From CALKAL01 sp051846895 (GTDB taxonomy: Bacteria; Bacillota; Bacilli; Bacillales; Alkalibacillaceae), in the NCBI GenBank assembly GCA_051846895.1, contig JBPYCQ010000004.1, forward strand, positions 1 to 61,932: 61,932 nt of DNA, in the 5' to 3' direction. Both the position numbers and the translations under genes were made by a program. Positions 43,702 through 52,938 of this stretch are shown here, in pieces; the stretch's first letter is position 1, and the number at the start of each line of letters is the position of its first letter. The notes below the pieces were generated by a model. The model had not been told where the DNA came from. It was given only the letters and a program-made list of their open reading frames with translations, and did not search any database.

Positions 43702-44130
43702 TTAGAAAAACTGTACGACACCCATCGTCAACCAGAATACCATGAAACATAAATAAACAACTCGAATAGATAGTTTCGTGTTATTGAAGAAATTCTTTTT
43801 TCCTAGTTTGTGTGTCACTTTATGTTCATCATACCCAAGGATATCTTCAATTTGATCACCGATTATTTCTAAGTCCTTATAATAAACGTTAATCCGTTCT
43901 TCAATTGTCCAAAATACGTAAGTAATGAGTATTCCCGCGAATGGTAGAATTGAAATGAATATTTCATTAACATTTAAATCTTTACCAACGAGTTGAAGTA
44001 ACCCAAATTGTACAACAAAATAAACTGGGAAAAGCGCAAATCTTAAACTGCTATAATGTCTGCGGCTTGCCTTTACCTCTTTATACTGTTCTAACAATAA
44101 GTACGTTTTAGAATCTAGTTCTTCTTTCAT
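43702..44130 (-). CDS. Small membrane protein, unknown function
   Basis: 142 residues. Charged helical N-terminus (1-25), two close hydrophobic segments (about 30-48 and 55-73), a soluble acidic stretch with KDLEIIGDQIEDILGYDEH, and a last hydrophobic segment at the C-terminus (about 122-142). AAGAGGTG precedes the ATG. The two-helix hairpin plus cytoplasmic helix recalls SLATT-like proteins, but I cannot assign it. Repeat array D lies just upstream. Confidence 0.7.
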   Translation of the reverse strand: MKEELDSKTYLLLEQYKEVKASRRHYSSLRFALFPVYFVVQFGLLQLVGKDLNVNEIFISILPFAGILITYVFWTIEERINVYYKDLEIIGDQIEDILGYDEHKVTHKLGKKNFFNNTKLSIRVVYLCFMVFWLTMGVVQFF

Positions 44131-44204
44131 AGTGCACCTCTTTTTTATAGTCTGATTCTATTATAATTTATTTTCTTTGAATACAAAATATAGCGGACTA
44201 AACA

Positions 44205-44405
44205 TTTGCAGATTGACACTTGTTTTGGAAGATTGATTTTCATTTTTGGCAGATTAAAATTTGATTTTGGAAGATTGATTTTTGATTTTGGAAGATTAAA
44301 CTTTAATTTTGGAAGATTGGATGGTCTTTTTTGCAGATTGGAATACTTTTTGGCAGATAAACCTCTGGATTAACAGCAGGTGAGTCGTTCATTTTAGCAG
44401 ATAAC
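44205..44405. repeat. 21-bp tandem repeat array D (about 9 units)
   Basis: Units of mostly 21 bp (some 20-23) with core TTTTGGMAGATTRA and a variable 7-base part. The best units are 44223-44327; flanking ones are degenerate (TTTGCAGATT at the left, TTTAGCAGATAA at the right). It lies between the terminator of the sulfurylase-like gene and the 5' end of the small membrane protein gene, both on the minus strand. Unrelated in sequence to arrays A-C but of identical design. Confidence 0.88.
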
Positions 44406-44429
44406 GTTCTAGACTAATAAAAAAAAGAA

Positions 44430-44456
44430 GCAACCTTCCCATAATGGTCAGGTTGC
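44430..44456 (-). terminator. Terminator of the sulfurylase-like gene
   Basis: GCAACCT / AGGTTGC arms followed on the minus strand by TTC and a long T-run. Confidence 0.88.
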
Positions 44457-44471
44457 CTCATTCTTTACTAT

Positions 44472-46196
44472 TTAATCTTCATCCCCACCACGATAACGCT
44501 TATATGGTAGTGGATTCCATACGCGATATTTTAAATCTTCTTCACGCAATGCAGGCGGAATATCATCAAATATTTTCTTAGCAACTTTTAACTCGTGCTC
44601 TGCTTCTTCTTTATCTTGATACATAAATTCATCGGAAGCTTTTTCTGGTGCTTTATTCACTTTTTCCTCTAAATATTCGACGACCATTTCTTGCTGGTGG
44701 TGAATTGACTCACGTGCCTCTGTCACCCAATCAGGTTGTGTTGTGCGAAGCGTGTCAGTTACGTAGCTAAATTCATCAAATATACCTTTATAGATACGAT
44801 CAGCATTTTCACGGGCATCAAGTATGGCCGCTTCTAAATCTTCAATAGTGAGTTGAGTTACTTCTAATGGCTCCCTGCGCTCAGGACCACCAATTCGAGA
44901 GTGACTTAAATAATACGGGAAAATGCTTTTAATCGTTTTGCCGACAGGGTTAATTGCTTGATTATTCTCATCAACGCCTTTAGGTTGAACGCCTTGCATA
45001 GCAATTCGAGCTGATTCTGGTCTTACGATTTCCTTCGGCGGTAAAACACCGTAGCGTAGTAATTCTCGTATTCCAGTCCCAGAAATATTAATTCGATATT
45101 TCACATCGTGTGGACACGTTTGTTCAGTAGCTAAGCTATCACATCGAGTACAATAAAAGACTTCATGAAACAATCGAATATCTATTCCTAGCTCTTCAGG
45201 CGTGAACTCATCAAAAATTGAATGGGCTGCATACTTATCGTAAAAATCGCCAATCCCCGCATGGTCGCGTCCAATTAACGCGTGTGTACAGCCATAGTTT
45301 TTCATAATTAACGCATGTAAAACAGCCTCACGTGGACCTGCGAAAATATATGTGACGCGAAGTGGTGCTAGCACGGTTCTTTCTTTCGGATAATACTGGT
45401 CTAATACACTTCGATAAGATAATACACGGAATTCATGTCGTGTATATTCACGTTTTGCCATTTCGACTAAAGGTTGAACAAATATACCATCTAACTCTTC
45501 TAGAGCATTTCTATGAATATATTCATGACCACGGTGTAAAGGGTTAGCTCCCGTAATAAAGCCACCGACTGAATTAAATTTTTTCTCTTCATAAAAAAGC
45601 TTCCACGTATCTTTCGGCTCCATCCTTAAACCTTCAAATGGACCCCAGTGCACACGGCGTAACAACTGGATCGGCCCACCTAGAGCCGTATCACCCATTC
45701 GACGATAAATAGAATCTACCCCAGGGTGGTTGCGATCTGTCGTGCCAAATAAGTGTTCAGCACGAAACTCACGATCATAATAGAAAATATCATCTAATTT
45801 TATAATAGCGACTGGCTCTTTCGTATCATCAACGAGTGCCACTTCATCACCAACTGATAATGTCTCAATCACTTCTTTATTTTTATCACCGATTGGCGCA
45901 AAGCTTAATGGTACTGGCCAAACAACCCCATTAGCTAATCGCCCTTCTGTAAGGACAGATTTATAATCCTTCTCGACCATAAACCCTTCGTTCGGTGAAA
46001 GTACTCCTGTTGCGATCATTTCCAGGGTAATGACCGCTTCTAAATCGACCATAATGCTTGGTAACGTCTTAGCTCGCTCCATCGCCTCATCACATTCTTG
46101 ACCTGTTAGCACACGATTGACTAACTTCCCACCATGAGGCTGTTGCGGATAACTATTAAACTTTTGTTCATCCAATATTAAAGAATCTCCACTCAT
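44472..46196 (-). CDS. ATP-sulfurylase-like protein with altered active site and long C-terminal extension
   Basis: 574 residues; ordinary bacterial Sat is about 380-390. PUA-like N-terminal domain (PHGGKLVNRVL) and catalytic domain with HRGH (221-224), GRDHAG (309-314) and a probable zinc site C349, C352, C361, H363. The canonical QTRN just before PxH, whose Gln and Arg bind sulfate, is here TGAN (215-218). About 175 extra residues (400-574) form charged helices and have no P-loop, so this is not an APS-kinase fusion. No cys genes are nearby. It may be a nucleotidyltransferase with another substrate. A cre-like site lies 68-81 bp upstream. Confidence 0.85.
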   Translation of the reverse strand: MSGDSLILDEQKFNSYPQQPHGGKLVNRVLTGQECDEAMERAKTLPSIMVDLEAVITLEMIATGVLSPNEGFMVEKDYKSVLTEGRLANGVVWPVPLSFAPIGDKNKEVIETLSVGDEVALVDDTKEPVAIIKLDDIFYYDREFRAEHLFGTTDRNHPGVDSIYRRMGDTALGGPIQLLRRVHWGPFEGLRMEPKDTWKLFYEEKKFNSVGGFITGANPLHRGHEYIHRNALEELDGIFVQPLVEMAKREYTRHEFRVLSYRSVLDQYYPKERTVLAPLRVTYIFAGPREAVLHALIMKNYGCTHALIGRDHAGIGDFYDKYAAHSIFDEFTPEELGIDIRLFHEVFYCTRCDSLATEQTCPHDVKYRINISGTGIRELLRYGVLPPKEIVRPESARIAMQGVQPKGVDENNQAINPVGKTIKSIFPYYLSHSRIGGPERREPLEVTQLTIEDLEAAILDARENADRIYKGIFDEFSYVTDTLRTTQPDWVTEARESIHHQQEMVVEYLEEKVNKAPEKASDEFMYQDKEEAEHELKVAKKIFDDIPPALREEDLKYRVWNPLPYKRYRGGDED

Positions 46197-46263
46197 GATT
46201 TTTCCTCCTCATCCAGCTTTTTATCTATTAACCTCAAATTATATATAGCTACTATCAACAAGA

Positions 46264-46277
46264 TGGCAGCGCTTTCA
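46264..46277 (-). promoter_or_regulatory. Candidate CcpA (cre) site upstream of the sulfurylase-like gene
   Basis: Minus strand TGAAAGCGCTGCCA fits the cre consensus TGNAANCGNWNNCW at every defined position. It lies 68-81 bp before the start codon. Confidence 0.5.
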
Positions 46278-46480
46278 GCTTATTTTTTAAATGCGAGTTG
46301 AACTACGCAATATAAACTGATTTTCTCAACCACACCCTTACTAATAAATACGATGAAAGTTCATCTCATATTCTTTTAAAATACTAGATGTGAACAATTT
46401 GTTACAAATATTATAATTATCATTCTAACATAAAAATTCAAAAAATATCGTTATTTTAGAAAAAATAATTCATCTAAAAA
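46278..46480. other. AT-rich gap with no recognised gene
   Basis: Upstream region of the sulfurylase-like gene. No riboswitch, T-box or RNA gene is recognisable; no S-box, although the downstream gene has a sulfur-metabolism fold. Confidence 0.5.
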
Positions 46481-46517
46481 AGCCTAAGGAACACTATATT
46501 AAACTGTTCCTTAGGCT
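46481..46517 (-). terminator. Terminator of the ABC exporter operon
   Basis: Perfect 13-bp arms AGCCTAAGGAACA / TGTTCCTTAGGCT followed on the minus strand by TTTTTT. Confidence 0.93.
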
Positions 46518-46540
46518 CATATCTACAAATTTTCCTACTA

Positions 46541-47503
46541 TTATTGATTTACAACGTCTCGTTTATTAAAAAATAACCACGCTAAAGATACAAACACAAC
46601 AAAATAAATGAGTAACATGGTTATAGAAAAACCTAATGTCATCCCTTCAATCCAAACATTACCTGTTTCGTATTGTTTAAGATCAATATTTGCGAATAAA
46701 ATATACTTTGCCCAATCATATTCAGAAAAGATACCAACGACCATATTGCCTCCCATTAACAGGAAGATTCCAATACCAATAGCTAGAGAACTATTTTTGA
46801 AAATCGTTGAAATCATAAAGGCTAATGTCGTCATCATCACAAGATTGACTACCTTATACCCGTAATCTGAAGCAATCTCGCTTAGCATTGGTACATATTC
46901 AAGCCCATCGACCGAATGGATAACCGTATAAGGATTAAAACCTTCAAAGCCAAAGAATATGGCCCCGGTTAATAATGAAACTAAGAATAAAAATATCATC
47001 GTTAATAAAGCAAAAACAAAGACGGCTACAAATTTACTCATCAAAATCATCGTACGTGAAATAGGGCGAATTAATAATAGCTTGATTGTTCCCCATTTAT
47101 ATTCATTGGAGACAATTCCTGCTCCTATAATGATTGTTAATAGACTAATAATAGAAACAAGCCCCGCATTTTCAAGTGTATAGCTCCACGCACCATAATT
47201 AAGTGGTTTAATGTCGTTTTCTAAATAGTAATTGTTCTTTGCAAGAAGTTCATGGTTATAACTAGTAATAAATTCTACGCCATCATCTTCATACATTTGT
47301 ATTTCCCTTAGATAAGTTTCATTTTCTGCTTCTAGTTCTGCGCGCCAATTATCGGAGTACTCCGTATTAAACTCATCGAATACGACCATAATCACCGCAC
47401 CGCCGATGATGATTAAAGCCAAAATAATGTACATCGTCCAAGTCGATTTTCGTATATATATTTTAAATAGTTCATTATATAGAAGTTTAAAAAAACTACT
47501 CAA
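46541..47503 (-). CDS. ABC-2 type exporter permease
   Basis: 320 residues. The N-terminal helix after NELFKIYIRKSTW is followed by a large extracytoplasmic loop (about 45-105, acidic) and five further hydrophobic segments; EYKWGTIKLLLIRPISR is the usual coupling region of ABC-2 permeases. Starts with TTG 8 bp before the end of the ATPase gene, with GGGAGGG as ribosome site. Partner of that ATPase; likely exports an antimicrobial peptide or lipid-like substrate, as in BcrAB-type systems. Confidence 0.88.
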   Translation of the reverse strand: MSSFFKLLYNELFKIYIRKSTWTMYIILALIIIGGAVIMVVFDEFNTEYSDNWRAELEAENETYLREIQMYEDDGVEFITSYNHELLAKNNYYLENDIKPLNYGAWSYTLENAGLVSIISLLTIIIGAGIVSNEYKWGTIKLLLIRPISRTMILMSKFVAVFVFALLTMIFLFLVSLLTGAIFFGFEGFNPYTVIHSVDGLEYVPMLSEIASDYGYKVVNLVMMTTLAFMISTIFKNSSLAIGIGIFLLMGGNMVVGIFSEYDWAKYILFANIDLKQYETGNVWIEGMTLGFSITMLLIYFVVFVSLAWLFFNKRDVVNQ

Positions 47504-48419
47504 TGATATTCCCTCCCGTCAAGGCTAAGAATTGATCCTCCAATGTTGCTTTGACACCAGTGACTCCATAAACTGAGATGTCGTTCTCAACAAGCTCTTT
47601 AATAATGGAAGGAATTTCTTGACGACTTAAATTAGCGATTAACTGTTTTCCTTCTAACTCTACATGAATGTCTTTATCTGCTAGCAGCTTCATAGTTTGT
47701 TCAATTTGTTCAACATCAAAAATCACTTTAATTTGAGATGTTTCCTCATCTGCATTCATTTCTTTAACAGAACGCTCAGTTATGAGTTCACCATGTTTAA
47801 TGATTCCAATTCGATCACATATGAGCTCGATTTCAGATAATAGATGACTAGAAATGATGACAGCAACATTCTCTTCCACTGCTAACTTTCTTATATAGTC
47901 TCTGATTTCACGTATACCGGCTGGATCTAGACCATTTGTTGGTTCATCTAAAATTAATACAGCGGGCTTATGTAAAACAGCTTGCGCGATTCCAAGTCTT
48001 TGTCGCATTCCTAGAGAGTATTTGCTTACTTTTTCATTAATTACCTTATCTAATCCTACAAGCGAAACAACTTCATCAATTCTTTCACTTGGCACATGTT
48101 TGTACATTCTAGCAAAATGGCGTAGATTCTGCATTCCAGTCATAAATGGATAAAGCTCAGGGTTCTCAACGATAGCTCCAATATGTTCAGATGCACCGAT
48201 ATAATCCTTTTTGATGCTCTTACCTAATATTTTTATATCCCCATCTGTCATCTCCATCAGACCAACAATCATACGGATAGTCGTCGTTTTACCTGCACCA
48301 TTTGGCCCGATAAATCCATACACTTCGCCTTTAATAACAGTTAGACTAACACCCTTAATAATCTCTTTCTTTCTAATATTTTTCTTTACATCCTTTAATT
48401 CCAATGCAACTTGGCTCAT
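47496..48419 (-). CDS. ABC exporter ATP-binding protein
   Basis: 307-residue ATPase. Walker A GPNGAGKTT, signature YSLGMRQRLGIAQAVL, Walker B LILDEPTNGLDP, switch His in ISSHLLSE. The C-terminal domain (about 220-307) is of the BcrA/drug-exporter type. AGGAGGG precedes the ATG. First gene of the pair, divergent from recQ. Confidence 0.92.
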   Translation of the reverse strand: MSQVALELKDVKKNIRKKEIIKGVSLTVIKGEVYGFIGPNGAGKTTTIRMIVGLMEMTDGDIKILGKSIKKDYIGASEHIGAIVENPELYPFMTGMQNLRHFARMYKHVPSERIDEVVSLVGLDKVINEKVSKYSLGMRQRLGIAQAVLHKPAVLILDEPTNGLDPAGIREIRDYIRKLAVEENVAVIISSHLLSEIELICDRIGIIKHGELITERSVKEMNADEETSQIKVIFDVEQIEQTMKLLADKDIHVELEGKQLIANLSRQEIPSIIKELVENDISVYGVTGVKATLEDQFLALTGGNIIE

Positions 48420-48485
48420 AAACTCCCTCCTAAAATAAACACATTTTCAATTATAACAAATAATGGTATATAATCTATGCAAAAT

Positions 48486-48514
48486 TTAAAAAACTGTTTT
48501 TATTATGCTATAAT
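48486..48514 (+). promoter_or_regulatory. Candidate SigA promoter of recQ
   Basis: TTAAAA (48486-48491), 17-bp spacer, TATAAT (48509-48514), 39 bp before the preferred start. Confidence 0.4.
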
Positions 48515-48552
48515 CTTACTAGAAAATAGACTTAACTATAAGGGTGACACAA

Positions 48553-50352
48553 TTGTTAAACGATGCAAAACAACTATTACAACAACATTTTGGCTATACG
48601 GAATTCAAAGATGGTCAAGGTGAAATTATTGATAATGTCCTTAAACGAAATAATACTCTCGGAATTTTACCAACTGGTGGTGGGAAGTCGCTTTGTTTCC
48701 AAATTCCTGCACAACTTTTTCCCGGAACGACCATCGTCATTTCGCCTCTTATTTCTCTTATGAAAGACCAAGTTGACCAACTAACCGCTTCTAACATTCA
48801 GGCCACCTTCATTAATAGCTCTCTTCAACCTTTCGAAATTCAAGAACGACTTGCTAACATTCGTGAAGGAAAGTATAAGCTCGTATACGTTGCACCTGAA
48901 CGATTTGATTCAGATTATTTTATCGACGTCCTAAACACCATCGATATACCTCTCATTGCATTCGATGAAGCTCACTGTATCTCTCAATGGGGACATGACT
49001 TTAGACCAAGTTATCGCTCAATCGTTTCGTCATTAAAAAAAATAAAGCAGAACCCTGTCATTATTGCTTTAACGGCTACAGCTACAGCATCAGTTGCAGA
49101 TGACATTCGTACCATCTTGAAAATTGATGTAACAGATACATTCAAGACAGGATTTGCACGCGAAAACTTATCGTTTCACGTATTAAAAGGCATTAATAAA
49201 CGCGATTTTGTAATGAACTATTTAAGTCGACAACGAAACGAATCGGGGATTATTTATACTTCAAGTAGAAAAGAGACCGATCGCCTTCATCAATTTTTAT
49301 TAACAAATGGTTTTAAAGTAACGAAATATCACGCAGGACTTTCCGAAGACGAGCGTAAGCAAGCTCAGGAGGAGTTTGTTAATGATACAAAGCCGATAAT
49401 GATTGCAACAAACGCTTTCGGCATGGGCATTGATAAATCAAACGTCCGCTTTGTCATTCATTACAATATGCCAAGAAACATTGAATCATATTATCAAGAG
49501 GCTGGACGTGCTGGACGTGACGGCGAGCCAAGTGATTGTTATTTACTTTTTTCAAAACAAGATATTCATCTGCAAAAGTTTTTAATCGACGAGTCAAATC
49601 TTGTTGTGGAAAAACGAAAGCAGGAATATGACAAACTAAATCACATGGTCTTATATTGTTATACCGAAGAATGCTTGCAATCGTACATTATTCGATATTT
49701 TGATCAAGCCGCAACTGTAACAGATTGTGAGAATTGTAGTAACTGTAATGATGAACGTGAAAAAGTTGATATTACCCGTGAAGTACAAATGATTCTATCT
49801 TGTTGTAAACGAATGGGTGAACGATTCGGGACCACATTAATCGCTCAAGTTCTGAAAGGGTCAAGACAAAAGAGGATTCTTGAACTCGGTTTCGACAAAC
49901 TCTCAACTTACGGATTATTAAAATCTCTCAAGGAAAAAGAAATCGTAGAGATGATTAATTATTTACTGACAGATGATTATTTAAAGCTTTCTGGTGGACA
50001 GTATCCGACCGTTCAATTAACAGCTAAATCAGTCTCTGTTTTAAAAGGTGAAGAGACGGTTTGGATGAAAAAAGATATCACTCCTCAAACAACCGCTCGT
50101 GAGGAAAAAGCAGATGAAACGCTCTTTGAAATTTTACGAGTTTTAAGGAAAGAAATCGCTGAGGAAGAACGGGTGCCACCTTTTGTCATTTTTTCAGATG
50201 CGACATTAAATGAAATGTGCCGCTACTACCCGGTTGACAAAATATCTATGCTTCAAATTAAAGGTGTTGGCGAAACAAAGTTTGAAAAATATGGACAAGC
50301 TTTTATCGAAAAAATTCAAGCATATATAAGTGATTTACGAATTATTAGATGA
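48553..50352 (+). CDS. recQ: ATP-dependent DNA helicase RecQ
   Basis: 599-residue 3'-5' helicase. Walker A PTGGGKS, DEAH box FDEAHCISQWGHDFRPSY, motif III ALTATAT, motif VI QEAGRAGRDG, zinc-binding cysteines in CYTEEC and CENCSNC, a winged-helix domain and a C-terminal HRDC domain ending KGVGETKFEKYG. Resembles the Bacillus YocI RecQ. The GTG at 48544 opens the frame, but the TTG at 48553 is correctly spaced from AAGGGTG and gives MLNDAKQLL, aligning with MLHRAQSLL of YocI. Monocistronic. Confidence 0.94.
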   Translation: MLNDAKQLLQQHFGYTEFKDGQGEIIDNVLKRNNTLGILPTGGGKSLCFQIPAQLFPGTTIVISPLISLMKDQVDQLTASNIQATFINSSLQPFEIQERLANIREGKYKLVYVAPERFDSDYFIDVLNTIDIPLIAFDEAHCISQWGHDFRPSYRSIVSSLKKIKQNPVIIALTATATASVADDIRTILKIDVTDTFKTGFARENLSFHVLKGINKRDFVMNYLSRQRNESGIIYTSSRKETDRLHQFLLTNGFKVTKYHAGLSEDERKQAQEEFVNDTKPIMIATNAFGMGIDKSNVRFVIHYNMPRNIESYYQEAGRAGRDGEPSDCYLLFSKQDIHLQKFLIDESNLVVEKRKQEYDKLNHMVLYCYTEECLQSYIIRYFDQAATVTDCENCSNCNDEREKVDITREVQMILSCCKRMGERFGTTLIAQVLKGSRQKRILELGFDKLSTYGLLKSLKEKEIVEMINYLLTDDYLKLSGGQYPTVQLTAKSVSVLKGEETVWMKKDITPQTTAREEKADETLFEILRVLRKEIAEEERVPPFVIFSDATLNEMCRYYPVDKISMLQIKGVGETKFEKYGQAFIEKIQAYISDLRIIR

Positions 50353-50402
50353 AGAAGTTGAGTATTTCGTCATTCAAGCTGTGTTATGTAAACACGACAT
50401 CA

Positions 50403-50442
50403 TATAAAAACGGGAAAAGCTCTTTGCCTTCCCGTTTTTATA
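50403..50442. terminator. Bidirectional terminator after recQ
   Basis: Perfect 14-bp arms TATAAAAACGGGAA / TTCCCGTTTTTATA with a 12-base loop; T-runs on both strands. Confidence 0.92.
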
Positions 50443-50449
50443 TAGAAAA

Positions 50450-51397
50450 CTACTCCACTTTTCTTAATTTCTCGAGAACTTCCTGGGCTTTGTACCCAAC
50501 TTCAAAATCATAAAGTTCCGCTTCTTTCCCGTTAATAGCTTTAACTAATTCATCAATTAAAGAGTTTGGATTGGCATCTTCAAAAGCAATCTCCTGAAGT
50601 GATTCACCAATTTTTCCGCCTTGTAATTCTCCCCAGTTATTTAAGGAAAGAACACCATCAGTCCCATAAGCCGTATAACTAATTAATTCTTCACCAGGAA
50701 CATTGCTAAGTCCCTCAATTAATACAGGGGTTCCATCTGACAATTTAGCCGTTGCGATGATTCCTGTCTCACACTTTGTAGGGTCTTCTGGTAATTCTAG
50801 CTGTGTATGAACGTTCGTCAACTCGCCAAATATTTTTAACGTTTGTTGGATAAAATGTACGCCCACTTCCAATACGTAACCACCTTGTTCACGGCTAGCA
50901 ACCCACTCATTTTTTTGCCAAAAACGTGGCCATTCAGGAAAGCGCATCGTTAATTGTAAACGGCGTAGCTTACCGATATAATCTTCTTTAACTAACTCGG
51001 AAAACTTAACGGCAGCTTGCCCATAATTCAGCGGAAAATTCATTGCATGAATAACGCCAACTTGCTTAGCCTTTTCATACATTTCCTTCGCTTCAGCCAG
51101 AGAATTCGCTAACGGCTTTTCACATAAAACGTGCTTTTTCGTATCTAATACGTTCATGACAATTTCATGATGAAACTTAGGTGGGACAGCTACATAGACA
51201 AGATCTACTCTAGAATCAGTAATTAATTCCTTATAATCTTTATAAGCTTCGACTCTGCCAAGCTTTTCTGCTGTGTCTTTAGCTAATGATTCCACCTGGT
51301 CACAGACCGCTACTATTTCAACCTCTTGATGTTTTTGGAATTGGCCAATTAAACGTTGACCAATTGCACCAAGACCAATGATGCCGATATGAATCAT
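50450..51397 (-). CDS. Gfo/Idh/MocA family oxidoreductase
   Basis: 315-residue NAD(P)-dependent sugar-type dehydrogenase. The Rossmann start is IGIIGLGAIGQRLI, followed by the catalytic-type CEKPLA (Lys in EKP) and the C-terminal sheet domain with GGYVLEVGVHFIQQTL. A frame opens at 51412, but GGGGGAAG fits the ATG at 51397. Substrate unknown. Confidence 0.9.
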   Translation of the reverse strand: MIHIGIIGLGAIGQRLIGQFQKHQEVEIVAVCDQVESLAKDTAEKLGRVEAYKDYKELITDSRVDLVYVAVPPKFHHEIVMNVLDTKKHVLCEKPLANSLAEAKEMYEKAKQVGVIHAMNFPLNYGQAAVKFSELVKEDYIGKLRRLQLTMRFPEWPRFWQKNEWVASREQGGYVLEVGVHFIQQTLKIFGELTNVHTQLELPEDPTKCETGIIATAKLSDGTPVLIEGLSNVPGEELISYTAYGTDGVLSLNNWGELQGGKIGESLQEIAFEDANPNSLIDELVKAINGKEAELYDFEVGYKAQEVLEKLRKVE

Positions 51398-51417
51398 GTA
51401 GACTTCCCCCAATATTT

Positions 51418-52788
51418 TTATTTCTCTACTTTTTCTAATTCATTAATAAAAGCAGGCTTTCGTTCGTAAGTTTGCTTAAGCTCTTGTACCATCACATCAA
51501 ATTTTGCTTCCCCACATGCATTTTTATATTCTTTTAATTTCTTACATACGTCTCGATATTGCTTCCTATTCGTTGCAGATGCTGCTTCAGATCTAATAAA
51601 CTTTGTAAAAATCTCATCAACTTCTTCAATATAATCTTCTATTAAATACGGATAAAGCTCAGTAATAGTCATCGGTGATTCTAAACAATATTTAAGAAGC
51701 TTATCACTCCGCCCTTCAGACTTTGCGATATATTCATAGACGTGTGGAAAATAATTAAACGTTTCTTCAAAAACGTTAAATATATGATCTAATACATCTT
51801 TCCACTCTTCCTCAGAATATAAATCTTTTAATTTACTATAAGCTTCGTATTCATTGTCATAAACAAATTCAAGTAGAACTTCCTTCTGTTTTTCAACATC
51901 TTCAAGTGCTTCATATACTTGTAAACGATATTCTTTCCACCTTTTAACAAGACCAGGATATTTAACATCATTTTTTTCACCGTCTTCACAAATCGATAAA
52001 GCTGATTCATAATTTCCGTTTCCTATTTCCATCTTGATGGCCATTTCCCTAAATCGGCTAAAATATATATTTTCTTTAATGAACTGTTCTGCTTTTTCTA
52101 ACTCGCCATTTCGCTCCATAACTTTAAGCTGTAGACTCTTAATCATAGATTGATCATAATCAGATGACCAAGATGTCGCTGCAGTGACTTGCTGTAACTG
52201 TTTGTCCAACGTATCTTCTAGCATCTTTCTAGCAGTCGATCGAGCAGAGTAGATTGTACAAACATCTAATAAGTCGTATCGTGTGTCATTCCAACCATCA
52301 TAACGCTTATGTAATGCTTCATTTAAAATAAGTTCAAACATTTCATCTTGAACATGTGTATCACTAGATAAAAGAACAATCGAGGATGCATCTTTTAGAA
52401 GCGTAATACTTTTATTAACGATATAACCAATTTCCCCGCTAGAATCATCGGTATATTGAAGCATATCAATGATGGATGAGAGGACTGTAATTCCTAATTG
52501 AACCGCTGTATCCTCTTCTCCACTAACTAGTTTATTTCTCCCTTTATCAAGGACCATTTCAGCTCCTTTTAATGCAGCATGAACATTACGCCACGAGATA
52601 AATCCTTGTCTTTTATTTTGGTTAATGTAACGTCTAATGAGTTGTTTACTTGCCTTCACTTCGTCTTTCGGTGTGATGAGCTTAAATTCTACTTTCTTTT
52701 GAACATCCTCATCTTCATCAACCAACTCCATCACTAAATCTATTAATTCCTCTTTTGACAACATAGATACTTCCTTATATAAATCCAA
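51418..52788 (-). CDS. Alpha-helical repeat protein, unknown function
   Basis: About 456 residues, almost all helical and acidic, with no membrane segment. The N-terminus MLSKEELIDLVMELVDEDEDVQKKVEFKL resembles the region that follows SWIM zinc fingers in DUF6880-like proteins, and the rest looks like TPR/alpha-solenoid repeats (for example AEQFIKENIYFSRFREMAI). No SWIM finger is present here. Start ambiguous: TTG 52788 follows AGGAG by 7 bases; ATG 52764 follows AAGGAAG. Function not assigned. Confidence 0.75.
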   Translation of the reverse strand: MDLYKEVSMLSKEELIDLVMELVDEDEDVQKKVEFKLITPKDEVKASKQLIRRYINQNKRQGFISWRNVHAALKGAEMVLDKGRNKLVSGEEDTAVQLGITVLSSIIDMLQYTDDSSGEIGYIVNKSITLLKDASSIVLLSSDTHVQDEMFELILNEALHKRYDGWNDTRYDLLDVCTIYSARSTARKMLEDTLDKQLQQVTAATSWSSDYDQSMIKSLQLKVMERNGELEKAEQFIKENIYFSRFREMAIKMEIGNGNYESALSICEDGEKNDVKYPGLVKRWKEYRLQVYEALEDVEKQKEVLLEFVYDNEYEAYSKLKDLYSEEEWKDVLDHIFNVFEETFNYFPHVYEYIAKSEGRSDKLLKYCLESPMTITELYPYLIEDYIEEVDEIFTKFIRSEAASATNRKQYRDVCKKLKEYKNACGEAKFDVMVQELKQTYERKPAFINELEKVEK

Positions 52789-52938
52789 TGTCGGACTCCT
52801 CTCCAAAAAAATACTATTTTTAGTTTAACATAACCATTCATTAATTTTTATGTTCCTAAACTAAACTTCATTAACTTTACTTTGCTAGGCTTTTAGATTA
52901 AATGTTATAGTTATAATATCGACGGGAGGGGGTTTTTT

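Noticed and set aside
44472..46196. Bifunctional sulfate adenylyltransferase / APS kinase
   Set aside because: The C-terminal extension has no P-loop or other APS-kinase motif.
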